Assembly (NCBI GenBank): GCA_033725935.1
Contig: MU867125.1
Coordinates: 62,001 to 126,000, forward strand
From: Cladorrhinum sp. PSN259
Taxonomy: Eukaryota; Ascomycota; Sordariomycetes; Sordariales; Podosporaceae
Length of the DNA stretch: 64,000 nucleotides
Reading direction: 5' to 3'
Below the pieces are notes generated by a model. That model had not been told where the DNA came from and did not search any database. It saw only the letters and a list, made by a program, of their open reading frames with translations. The translations under genes were made by a program, and so were the position numbers. Position 1 is the stretch's first letter, and every line of letters begins with the position of its first letter. Below, in pieces: positions 1-10,482 of this stretch.

Positions 1-1257
1 ACCGCTCTCGTGGCCGCTCTCGCTCTTGGGAGCGCAACCAGCGCTGCAAGCATTCCTGACTGTAGAGATATGATGTCTCAGGCGGACGCTGGAGGAGAAC
101 AAACTCCCGTGACTCAAGCAGGCTCTCTACCTACCCCCGTCGTTAGACGCTCGCCCCCTCGTCACAGGCCTAACAAACGTCAAGCATCAACTCCTCAGGC
201 TTCAGCTGGACCTGCAATTCCATCTGCGAGCGCGCCCGGTGCTTCTTCAGCTTCAGCTGCAGCTCCTGCCTCAGCTGCAACCCCTGCCTCATCTGCCCCA
301 GCAGCTGCGAGCTCAGCTCCCTGTCCGCATGGCGCTTCTTCAGCTCCAGCAGCTGCGGCTTCATCGGCTGCAGCTCCCGCCCCTGCTGATCCAGCTGCCC
401 CGAATGAGCCTGGCGCCACTGTCGAAGTTCCCCGAGTTGTTGAGCCAGCACCTGCGGTGAAGCGCTCAGACCAAGATGCGAGCCTCTCGGACAGAATTCG
501 CATCACGAGACCAGACGACCGTCGGCCTCCTGTTCCCCTTCCTCCCCGTCCCATCGGAGAATCGCGTCCAATTCGGGATCCTCTCCGGGAGCTTGACTCG
601 TCTGCACCTGCGGTGAAGCGCTCGCCGCAAGATGCGAGCTTCTTCGACAGAATTCGCCTCCTACGACCAGACGGCCCTCGACCCGTTCTTCCCATCGGAG
701 AACCGCGTCCACTTCCGGGTCCGCTCCGGGACCTTATCCCGTCTCCAATCTTTGGCGGCGAGACACCTGCTGAACCTGCACCTGCGGTGAAGCGCTCAGA
801 CCAGGAAGCGGGCTTGTTTGACAAATTTCGCGATATACTAACAGACCTTCCTCGGCCTCCTCTTCCCGGTCCTACCGACGGAGAACCGCGTCCAGCCCCG
901 CGTCCACTCCCGCGCCCTCTCCGGGGTGCTGACTCGTCTGAAGGCTCTGCCGGGGGGACACCTGCTGAACCTGCGCCTGCGGTGAAGCGCTCAGACCGAG
1001 ATCCAGCGGACATCTTTGACAGAATTCGTGACTTTCCCTCACTCTTGACTCGGCCTGTTAACAGTCCGCCTGTCGGAAGACGTGATGAGGATGTCAAGGA
1101 TCAGGGGGTTGTAATAAAGAGTGCGAAGAAGGGTGCGAAGAAGGGACCCGGAGCTCAGGAGAATTCGGCGGGGAGAAGCTTTGGAGGGAGCCACTACTTC
1201 ATGACTGCTGGTGTGGCCGTTGTTGTCGTGGCTGCTACTTTTGGGTATGCTCTTTAA
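1..1257 (+). CDS. Secreted repeat protein with Kex2-type dibasic sites and hydrophobic tail (5' end outside window)
   Basis: The reading frame is open from base 1, so the true start lies to the left; about 418 residues are visible. It begins inside what looks like a signal peptide (TALVAALALGSATSAA, then SIPDC). An Ala/Ser/Pro-rich stretch follows, then four imperfect repeats, each opening with (P)APAVKRS and continuing as S-D/P-Q/R-D/E-A..DRIR. The four PAVKR sites are encoded at about 451-465, 607-621, 781-795 and 976-990, giving spacers of about 50, 53, 62 and 31 residues. Other dibasic sites are VVRR and NKR near the N-terminus and VGRR after repeat 4. The C-terminus ends in a hydrophobic segment (FMTAGVAVVVVAATFGYAL), as in GPI-anchored or tail-anchored proteins. 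Repeats bounded by KR suggest a Kex2-processed repeat protein. This is inference: no family was recognised, and processing is not shown by sequence alone. Confidence 0.75.
   Translation, partial: TALVAALALGSATSAASIPDCRDMMSQADAGGEQTPVTQAGSLPTPVVRRSPPRHRPNKRQASTPQASAGPAIPSASAPGASSASAAAPASAATPASSAPAAASSAPCPHGASSAPAAAASSAAAPAPADPAAPNEPGATVEVPRVVEPAPAVKRSDQDASLSDRIRITRPDDRRPPVPLPPRPIGESRPIRDPLRELDSSAPAVKRSPQDASFFDRIRLLRPDGPRPVLPIGEPRPLPGPLRDLIPSPIFGGETPAEPAPAVKRSDQEAGLFDKFRDILTDLPRPPLPGPTDGEPRPAPRPLPRPLRGADSSEGSAGGTPAEPAPAVKRSDRDPADIFDRIRDFPSLLTRPVNSPPVGRRDEDVKDQGVVIKSAKKGAKKGPGAQENSAGRSFGGSHYFMTAGVAVVVVAATFGYAL
448..1030 (+). repeat. Four-copy imperfect coding repeat around KR sites
   Basis: Four copies begin at 448, 604, 778 and 973. 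Each starts with a near-identical 20-nt block (gcacctgcggtgaagcgctc in copies 1-3, one change in copy 4). A less conserved block encoding ..D..A..DRIR follows, then a variable proline/arginine-rich spacer. Conservation is strongest exactly over the codons for APAVKRS, so the putative cleavage site is the best-kept part of the unit. Confidence 0.85.
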
Positions 1258-2837
1258 AGTGTGTGGGGTTGGGTTTCGGTGATGATTAGGTGTAAGGGGG
1301 GGTTTGAGAGAGGTCATCAAAGATAACAAGGGGCTCTGGCTTGACGATACTTGCTTTTTTTTCTCTTCTTGATTGAGTTTACTTGGTTGAAATAGCGAAT
1401 CTAGATTTCAGTGAAATGTGAACTTGCTTTTGAAGACACCCATTTTTTATTGGAGCGAAGCTCTAATAAGATGACATGATTCGGAATTTTGCGTATAAAA
1501 TGGGGAATCTGGCAGTAGCTTCTTGCTCCCTTATACCGGGCGACGGCTGACAGAGTTCTCTGAGGAGCCATTGGTCGTCACAATCAATTAATTCCCTGTG
1601 TGTACCATGTGGTAGGATCTTGGCAGTGTAAGCTACTGTTGAGCCACGGTCAGGGCAGGAGCCAGGAAACGAGGCCAAGCCAGTGCCAGTGGCGGTTGTT
1701 GCCGGTACTAGGCTGGGAGTCATCAAGAATGTACGGATCTTCAAGCGAAGCGAGGTCTACGGGTTCTGGGAGCTTGCCCCCCCAGAAAATAAAATAAAAG
1801 GAAGGGATGGCAGAGCATTTGAGAGCCTACATGTAGGTACAGTACTGTACAGTATAATAGGTATGCAGCCTGCAAACCCATGCAGCGTCTTTTTACACAA
1901 TAAACAAACGAAGACAAAATAAAGGGACCACAATCCAGGCCACATATGAAAAACGTCGTGGGGAGATTTAATTCTTAGGTTGTTTGTTTGAATAGGGAGG
2001 GGTGTATTCATGAAAGAATGTGTTTTTTTTTGGTGGGGTGGTTTATATATACATGTATGTATGCATACCCCTATTTACCCCCCCTGACGCCTTCAACCAT
2101 AAATAACCCTTTTGAATCTGCTAAGAGCATCACCACCACCACCATCAACACTGTTTTTGCAACCATCCTCCCACATATGTCTCAAATTACTCTTGTCAAA
2201 ATCATACTTCTCCTTTGGTTAATAAATACAACTCTCTAACAATCTAATACACTCCTAACAAAGACATACACTTCTTAAGAGGCAAAAATGGGACTGGTGT
2301 GTGTGTGTGTATGTGTGTGCAAAGGGTAAATAGCACCAAGGGATAGATATCTCACCCATTCATCCCCAATCTTCCAAACTCATCAATGATTGTCTTTTGC
2401 TTCTACCAGATAACCTAACCTGTTAAGCTCGCTATGGGATACCGCACACCCAGTACCCCCAAACTGTAGTATTTCATGAGTAGTAAAAGCGTGGGGAAAA
2501 AAGAAGAAAAGCAATGAACTATTTGGCCGAAACAAACGAAAACCCTCCATATCCTTTACCCCCCTTGCCTTTCCATTCCCATCCTCAAAAGATTATTTCG
2601 CCAATAGGAAAAAAAAAAGAGAAGAGCACGAAAACCAACATGACGCACGGCAGATCCAGCACAGCGAAAGAATGAACGATAAACTCCTTGTGTGTGTGCT
2701 GCCTTCCGAGTTAAAGTAATTTGCCATTGCCAACAGCAGCCGCCGCCACCAACCACCATCGCCGTAATTCATCGCCTTAATGAAAAGTCCAGTTCTCCCA
2801 ATACTGCCCGCTTCTTCCCAGCAGATGATGAAGCTTT
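1258..2837. other. Intergenic, no gene seen
   Basis: This lies between two convergent genes. It holds a (GT)n tract at 2297-2319 and T-rich runs. Open frames are short and lack family similarity or splice context. No tRNA or repeat element was recognised. Confidence 0.6.
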
Positions 2838-5450
2838 TTACGCCAAATAACCCAAATCCTCATCCTCCAATCTCTCAAGGTACTCCTTGTCAAGAAGAAT
2901 TTCAATGCACTTCTTGATATCCGCAACCTTGGGTACGAACCGACCCTTGATCTGGGCAATCGTCTCAGACACGAGTTGCTGGTGCTTCATACGCTTACGG
3001 GCCTTCATGATACGGACAATTGCAGACTGTGTAAAAGCAAACATATTAGCAACCTTAAGAAAAAAAAGGAAGAAAAAAAGACACTGGGAATGGGGGAAAC
3101 ATACCTGAAGCAACAGCCTTCTGTCCTCCTCAATCGTCTTGTTCGTCTCGGCCTCCTCTTGCCTCGTCTCCGTCTTCATTCCAACGTTCAGGTTCACACG
3201 GAACTTCTTATTTTTAAAGTCATAGTTAAGCGAGAACGTCGATCCTGGCCCAACCTTGCCATTATCGCTGATCAAGACCTTGGCCTTGAGAAGGATGGAA
3301 AGTGATGGATCCAAGGGATCAGTATTGAGTGCTGTAGACTGCGCAATCTCTTCGTATGTGTTCTTATCGTTTTGGTTGAATAACAACAGGATAGCGAGCT
3401 GGTAAGCTGACACCTGGAAGGTATAGGGCATCTTGGCACTCTTGATATAGGTGGCCTTGACTTCGCCCTTGCAGAGTTGCCACAACCATGTGAGCTTCCG
3501 GCCCTCGTGCTTAACTTTGTAGTAGCGAGAGAAGCGATCACAATCTTGCTCAATCTCCTGGGGTGGGTTGAAATTGGTGTTTGCAGGATAGAGGGGCCAG
3601 AAGCCGGTACCCAAGACGGAGTATGAAGAGTCCATGGTGGACTTGGCGTCGCTGAGAGCAGCCATATGCTCTTTGAAACCATTGTTGAGATCCTTGGAAA
3701 TCTGGATATCCGTAAACATGCGTTGAAGCTTATTGGTGTACTCGAAGCCACATGCCTCCTTCAACTTGCTGATCATGCTGGTCTCGGCATCATCAGAGGA
3801 AGAATTACTATGGACCAAGCGACGTGCGAGCATGCGTGAGTAAAACTTTTGAAAGACGTCCTTGTCTTCGATGTATTTGAAGACGGTCATGATCTGTGTT
3901 AATGCGTCTTCCAGCGCGCCGTCCTCCACACCAGTGGCGCCCTTCCGTAGCAGGACGTCCGAGTACTTGGCGAGGAGCTCAGGAGACTTGTTCGACCCAG
4001 ATTTGCAGACGTCATTGCGGTTGACAAACTCCCTGCAGGCGTTGTCGAGAGATCTAGTAAACTCTGGCTCGTCGTTGAAGGCCCGTTTGACCAGTCCCTG
4101 ATATTGAGTATGGATCTCCAGCAAGGCATCCACGTAAACCTTGGGTTCCAACTTCTCGGCGTCGGATGCAACCTTGCTGACGGCGGCCAGACCAGCCTTG
4201 CGAACGTGATTCTCGAACTTGGCTCTGAGGGGGTCGAGACCATTATTAATTCGAGACAGTAGGTTATACATGCGCTTCATATCCTCTTCCCTGTCGTTAT
4301 CGAGCAATACCTGGAACTCCTCTCTGAGCAGATTGCTATGCTCCTCTATAAGCACTTGATTGCAGGCCTTCTTTAGGGGAATAATGATGTCTCCGTGCAG
4401 GTAGAGGCCAACGCGCTCCTCTTCTTCGAGGAGGCGGGCTTCGGCCTTCTTCATGTACTCGACAACACTGTTCTCGGCAACGAAGTTCTTGCTCTCGTCT
4501 TGGTAGAAGTTCTTGGTCGCCTCGAGGAATGGCCTCTCAAAGTGGAACCTGTAGACGTCCAGCGTGGGCTTTGAGGAGTCGGCCTCGTCCAGACCAAGAG
4601 AAATGAATGATTCGACAACCAGCTTGATTTGGTTATACTCAATCGTCTCACCCTTGCGGTGCCTCTCGACGAGTTTCAGGACAGCCTCCATGACCTTTCC
4701 TTGGACACTGTGGAACAAGACATCGCGCCATTTGACAAGATGAAGGATGTACACGTCGTAGATGAATTTTTTGCCCTCGTCCATTTCTCGCTTAACCCAA
4801 TGACGGTTAAGGTATCGGAAAATATGGTGAATGTACTTGGCGGCGTTGGTATATCGGTCCCATTCTCGAATGTAGTAAGCCAGCAGCGCCTCGTCCGTAT
4901 GGGTCTGAGACTCGGTCACAAGACCCTTGAGATGATCTTCCAGGTACGTCGTCAGGAGCTTGTAAAGGTCCTCGCCGAGAAGGTGGGCTGCAAGCATTAG
5001 GTTAGTGAAATGATCGACGATACAGATTGAAAAGTATTACACACCTCCCCTGTGTGCTCCGACCTGTGTGCTGTTGAAACTCACGGCCTTTTGTGATGTG
5101 CAGAAGTTGTGGACGGTGCTATAAACCGGTCAGCCTCGAGCAGGAGGGATGTAGGAGCGGTCGAACCGACGTGTAGAGGTTCATGTACTAGAGAGAGCGG
5201 TCTGTCAGTATTGCGCAAGAAGCAACAGTGCCGGATCATAACATACATCTTTGAGATCCAGGCCATCCTGCAGGTTTGTCATGATTCTATCAATGCCATT
5301 CCTCAGGAAGGTCCATGTCGACTCGACATCGTCGCGGCCGGGGTGGGGTGGCCCCGATGTCATGGGAGCCATGTTGGTGACCGGTACGATTCGGTGGAAA
5401 CTGGTTTGCTTCGTCGGGTGTGCCTTCGCGCGCTGCTTCTTGCCTGCCAT
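2838..5450 (-). CDS. cul-1: Cullin 1, SCF ubiquitin ligase scaffold
   Basis: Five exons, read on the minus strand: 5450-5247, 5187-5171, 5118-5045, 4987-3105 and 3026-2838. They give 788 aa, the usual cullin-1 length. The N-terminus carries the conserved DVESTWTFLRNGIDRIM segment. The spliced junctions restore GLDLKDYMNLYTTVHNFC and then GAHRGAHLLGEDLYKLL, which supports a 17-nt second exon. The long fourth exon encodes the cullin repeats and the cullin homology domain. The last exon starts with SAIVRIMKARKR, the Nedd8 attachment motif, with the acceptor lysine at about 734, and ends in the winged-helix tail IEILLDKEYLERLEDEDLGYLA. By family, it bridges Skp1/F-box substrate receptors and the Rbx1-E2 module and is activated by neddylation. 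Start: the first ATG of the conserved frame. Confidence 0.95.
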
Positions 5451-6480
5451 GTTGATGGGATGTGTCAGTGGGAGTGTTGACGTTACAAAAGACGGGGAGA
5501 AGAAGAGTAGATCTAGTACGGTGGCGGAAGAGAGTAGGCAAAATGCTATTGCTGGTTTACGAGAAAGGAAGCTTTCGGGCTGGGATGAATAGAAGTGAAT
5601 AGAAGCAAAGACAACGTTGTGCAGTGCTGGAAGAAAGTTTACCTGTTTTTCACCTTGATGGGCGTGGTTGGAGGCGTCGCTGTCAGTCGTGTTGCGGATG
5701 GCGACCGCTGGTCAGTTCCTTCCCAAAGACGCCTTCTGCCTGCCAGAGCCGACCGTAGTGGTGGTGAATGCGATGTGGGGAAGTCTGCCTGTTGGACAGA
5801 CGTGAGTGGCGGGGCGAGAACAGGAAGGTTGCAGCCTTTCAATCAAGCAGAAAAGACAGAATTTTATTGTTGCAGACAGGTGGGTTTTACCTTATTTCCG
5901 CAGTTGGAGGTTTGTATTTTTTGAGGATGTCAAGTCCCAGCACCGAAGGCAAAGTTTGAAAGTAGGTTGTTCAAGGCAAACCTGCCATCAGCCCTTCGGG
6001 GGCTTTTTCGAGGGGTGTTCTAGGCAGGAACCCAGGGAAACCCACCCTCTGCTGTCGGGTGGTTGAGCCTGATTCTGTAGGCCTTTGCATTTGGGCGGTT
6101 AATGCCGTGAAAGGCTACCTAATAAGCGACAAGCGCCAGCAAACGCCCAACATTTCGGTGACTTCAACATCTTGCATCCAATGCGACCTTGCCAAATCTC
6201 ATATAACACTACAAAATAAATCATGTTTTTGACATTACCTCTCTTTTGTGCTAGACTTGACAATGGCCAGGGTATACAATAAAAAATACCAACGCTTTCC
6301 ACACACAAAACCATCTCTTCCTTCATATTTTTCTCCCATTTGATTCCCCCAACGAGACCAGAATGCGGACCGGGAAAAGAATAATAATTGGAGAGAAGCG
6401 GATCATTCGTTTTTCATTTCCTCCAACTGCTTGCAACCCCCGCCATTTGATGCGCTCCCGAATGCATGATGCCGTCATCA
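5451..6480. other. Intergenic: cul-1 upstream region and srf1-like 3' flank
   Basis: About 1 kb separates the cullin start from the 3' end of the next minus-strand gene. Several overlapping short frames on both strands show no conserved motif. No RNA gene or repeat was recognised. Confidence 0.55.
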
Positions 6481-7682
6481 TCATCTGCGACTCTCATCTC
6501 TACCACCCAGCTTCTGCACGAGCCGGAAAACATTAACGCTAAAAGTACAACTCCAGGATATCAAACCGACAGTCTGGAACGCAGCCAGCGCTTGACTGTA
6601 CTGGCCCACCCGTCGGTCGGCGGAGTTATGGTACACTAAAGCCTCAAACGCCAGTGTCGTGCTCGCGGATTTAAATATGATGAAAAATAGGTCCATGAGA
6701 ACCAAGGAAATTTTTTCTGTGGCCAAACGCAACCCGAGGGGTTTCCCCGTGTACTCGTCCCAGGTCATGTAACCAATGTAGGGTATGGCTACCGTGTCAA
6801 CTACAATAGCCACAATGGCTTGCGTCCGTTCTGAGGTGTTATCATCTCGCTCGCTGTCCTCGATCTGAAAGATCTTGACTGAAAGCGCGAGGGCAACGAT
6901 CGAAGTGAGAAGGACAATGAGTCGGAAGAACAACGGTACAAGGGGGTGCGTCAAGATAAGCCGCCAAAACCTCTTGTATAGTAGGTCACTCCGCGTACTC
7001 TTGTGTCCGTTGGTCGGTGGTAATTTGGGGGTATCTACAGGGTCGTCAAAGGTTGGTTGGAACTCCTTAAGAACGGCCTGGTCGACAATCTGAGACTCCT
7101 CGTTGGGGAGATGGCCGTATTGAGAAGATCGTAGATAGGTCACCCACCGAGAGTCTGAATTGGTGCGGCTATACCGAGGCACAATGACAGGTTCGGCCGA
7201 GCGCAGATGGTCCCACTTCCTCCCCCGTTCGGCGGCATCCTTGCGAAGCAAAAACTTCCGCACTCGTGCTCGGGTTTTCTTGTTTGCCCCCTCGGCCACC
7301 GGTCCCGGATTCTCCCAGACAAATCCGTCCCTAGAAACTCGTCGGTGCAGTTGTCCCGGTGTGTGATTGTGATTTGCTGCTGTCGCTCGAGGTGGTGGTG
7401 AGCTAATGGCGCGGATTTGGTCCACGGTGGGTTCGCCGTACCGTGCTTCGTAGGAATCGATCCATGCTATACCACGCGAACGAGTCAATCTGTTAGCAAT
7501 GCCTCAACGAGCGGGGTGAAGTGAAGGAGAGGCAAAGTGAGCAAAGGACGCAACGTACGCGGTAGGGATCGCGGTGCGAGTCGGCTGGTAGCGTTGGAGG
7601 CCGCAGCGGTACTTCGTGATCGTATGGATGCGCGCGGGTCGGATGTGTTGGAACTTGAGCGCGGTGGGTTCGCCGCCGACAT
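6481..7682 (-). CDS. SRF1: Srf1-like membrane protein (regulator of phospholipase D)
   Basis: Two exons, 7682-7559 and 7466-6481, encode 369 aa. The intron (7558-7467, GTACGT...ATAG) joins RSLP to PWIDSYEARYGEP, restoring a PPWIDSYE..YGEP block. I recognise this block, with a following RDGFVWENPGP, from fungal Srf1-type proteins. The N-terminal half is soluble, basic and Ser/Pro-rich. Four hydrophobic segments follow at about 215-240, 257-278, 293-318 and 337-360. In yeast, Srf1 modulates the phospholipase D Spo14 at membranes. The assignment rests on remembered motif similarity and the four-TM layout. It could be another fungal multipass protein, but the gene model is firm. Confidence 0.68.
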
Positions 7683-9167
7683 GGTCCCGAATGGCTATGG
7701 ATTTACGTTTGGCGAAGCCCACCACGGGTCAGCGGCGATGGTATCGTCAGTCTGCCCCGGCGGCATCAGATGGGACGAATGAGAGAGACGTGGAGCGTTG
7801 TTTGTGGAGAAGATAAACGATGGGAACTCCAATATTGCGAGTGCATGTTGTGGGGGGATTTAAAACGATTGGAGTTGGATTTAGCACAAGATGGTAGCCA
7901 TTGCCTCTGATGCTAGCTTCCAGGTTGTTGTTGTGTATCTCAAGGAGTTTCCAAGGTTGGAGACCAATGCGGTCGTTTGGGCTGCTGCATGCGCCTCGGG
8001 TTGGCCTGCTGGTCGTTGGGGACCGTTTTGGTGTTTGGTGCCAACTTGAGATCGCACTAAACCCTGCTGGCACCTTGCTGGCACGGACCAGCTGACCTTC
8101 TGATATCCACCCACAAGCTATGACGACAGAGGTGTTTCTTGTTCGTCAATGTCAGACTCGGATTTGAAATCGGTCGTTTATCATCCGTGCCGGTTTGCGG
8201 CTTTCGACGCCGGGTTCACCAGGCATACAAAAGACGCTCGTTGTGATATTAACGATCAAATCCAACTTATGCGCTACTTCGACGAAACCAAGAGGCAGAT
8301 CGGATGAGCCATCGCCAATCCAAGTTTCCTGTGATTCGTTGCGCTCAGATGATCGCTCTATTAGCGGGTACATGGTGAGGAAGGTCGATAAGCCTGGACG
8401 GAACCAAATCAAATATCAATAGCTGCCCAATCACAACAACACAGGTAACTAGGGAATGGCTCAAAAAGTCTGGACTCGGTCCATCTCAACAAATTTGGGA
8501 GGCTGTACTTCAAAAGTTGCCATCACAGCTGCGGCCTCCAGGCACGCGTCCTCCCCAATCGTGACATCCATGTGGATGAATGGACGCTCGCTTCCAGATC
8601 CCAGGAGATTTGAATGCTTTTTTTGACAGGGATCATTGCTTGAATGAATGACGAGAGGTGAAGCTCCACCGTAGCGAACTCCTTGCGGAGGGCTGGATCA
8701 TGTTCTGCAACGCTAGCCCACTGTTTCTGTGAGTGAGCCAATCAGAGGGTCACAAACACTGAGCATCTGCGTCACTGGCATCTCTGTTGCTTTGGCCCAC
8801 CACTTGGTGTCCACGGGAAAGCTCCAAAACGGCAGTAGGCATTGCTGAAGAAAACTCCACGACAAGAAGACGAAACGCGCAGTCTACTCGCCACCAAAAT
8901 TGTTCAGAAACGAAACAACAAAAGATTCAAAATGGGCGGCCGCGGGAATTGTTTCTGGGCTTAAACAAAACGGTGCGCGGTTTCTGCTTCGTCTCTCGTT
9001 TACTTTGCGCCCAGATCAGTATTCCGCTTACTCTCTTCTCATATTTTTTGTGCAAGCTGTAAAGTGCGGGGGACTACTCTGACTGAGGCAGCCCAAGAAC
9101 GACAACGACACTTGTGACAGGACATCTCCGACCGTCGATTGCCTCTGCGAGGCTTCCTTGGGACACG
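7683..9167. other. Divergent promoter region, no gene seen
   Basis: This 1.5-kb spacer lies between the start of the Srf1-like gene (-) and the start of the mitochondrial gene (+), so it should hold both promoters. No conserved coding frame, tRNA or repeat was seen. Confidence 0.55.
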
Positions 9168-10107
9168 ATGCGCCTTTTTCTTCTCCCCATTTCAACGAGA
9201 CGGACGCTCCTCTACTGCCAGAAGATCGACGTACCTGCAACGCAAAAGCGATCAATTCCCGACTGGGTCCAGGACAAAGCCGCGAGAACATGGGCCGAGT
9301 GGGAAAAGGGAGGATATAAATGGCAAAAGACGGTCGTTTACTACGGTAATCGCGCTCTGCGCCGGATCCCTTACGAAGAATGGGGGCTCAAGTCGATACC
9401 CCCGCTGTCGCAGCGCCGGATGCAGGTAGAGCTCAAAGGCGACGAGAAGGTCGAGGTGGTGTATCCTCAGAGTCTGATCCCAATGGACAAAGTTTCCAAG
9501 ATCCTGGAGACCTTGGCGACTGAGCGCGATGCTATTCACAGGAAGAGGCTACTTGGATGTTTCATTGGCATGCCCCTGACTATTCCTGTGGGAATTCTCC
9601 CAGTGTAAGTTTGGTCTATATTCCTCAATTACATTGCCTATACTGACAGTTGAATACCGCAGAATCCCCAATATTCCCTTCTTTTACCTCGCTTACAGGG
9701 CCTGGTCGCACTGGCGAGCCATCAGAGGAGGACAGCACGTCAAGTTCCTGCTCAAGAACAACTTACTGACCCTCAACCCATCACCCATTGTTGAGGCTGT
9801 TTATGCGAGACAGACACAGCCCCTCGCTTCCACCCCTGAACCCACGACAGCTCCAGACGCCGAGCATCTGGGTAACGAGAAAGTCCCTGGGCCCGAAGAC
9901 CCAAATCCTGCCGGAGAGACAATGCTGCTGAGTCAAGCGAATGGAATTAAGATGACACAGGCGCTGGACCTGCCGCAGCTCGAAGTCGAACTGGAGCGAG
10001 CTATCTGGCAGGTGGAGAACGCCATCAAGGAGAAGATAGGACAACCTACCGAGGACGAGATCAACAGGTCAAAGGAAAAAGAAAATGACGAGAAGAAATC
10101 TCAATGA
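9168..10107 (+). CDS. Mitochondrial K+/H+ exchange-related protein (Mit_KHE1 family)
   Basis: Two exons, 9168-9604 and 9663-10107, encode 293 aa. The intron 9605-9662 (GTAAGT...CGCAG) joins GILPV to IPNIPFFYLAYRAWSHWRA. I chose the ATG at 9168 because the protein then begins MRLFLLPISTRRTLLYCQK. This is the hallmark start of the family and resembles a mitochondrial presequence; an upstream in-frame ATG at 9114 would add 18 unconserved residues. Motifs include WEKGGYKWQKTVV.YGNRALRRIPYEEWGLKSIPP and a hydrophobic hairpin, CFIGMPLTIPVGILPVIPNIPFFYLAYRAW. The tail is acidic and hydrophilic. The family (yeast YDL183C) is associated with the inner mitochondrial membrane and with K+/H+ exchange; the exact role is unsettled. 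Confidence 0.9.
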
Positions 10108-10482
10108 CCAACGAGTATGACACACAGAGAGACGAAACGAAGTGTATGATGGCAAAACGAAAATGAAAAATTGGAATTTTTGTATGTACAGTAAACTGCC
10201 TATGTCAGGTGTTGTGGTGGGGTATATTTACATAGAGCATAGAATACGGGTGGTGTTAGAGCCAACCCCCAACTCCATTCTTCGCCGGGGCTTAGTCCTC
10301 CAAACTAACAGAAAAAAAAGAGATTATCGGAAACAATCCCCAAATGCCAATCAAATGTTGCATGAAAAAAAAAACCACCCTATTCCCCATCCGCTGTAAC
10401 GCGGCTTTCCGTGACGCCTTTAGAGCCGAAGAAAGAAAAGATAGACCTCTTCCTGAGCGACAAACAATCCCGGTGTTTGACC
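10108..10482. other. Convergent intergenic spacer
   Basis: A short A-rich spacer between two convergent genes, expected to hold both 3' UTRs. It contains no motif beyond A runs. Confidence 0.5.

Noticed and set aside
195..1097. 300-aa antisense frame with SERFTAG repeats
   Set aside because: It mirrors the repeats of the sense gene. The sense frame has a signal peptide, KR sites and a hydrophobic tail; the antisense frame has none of these.
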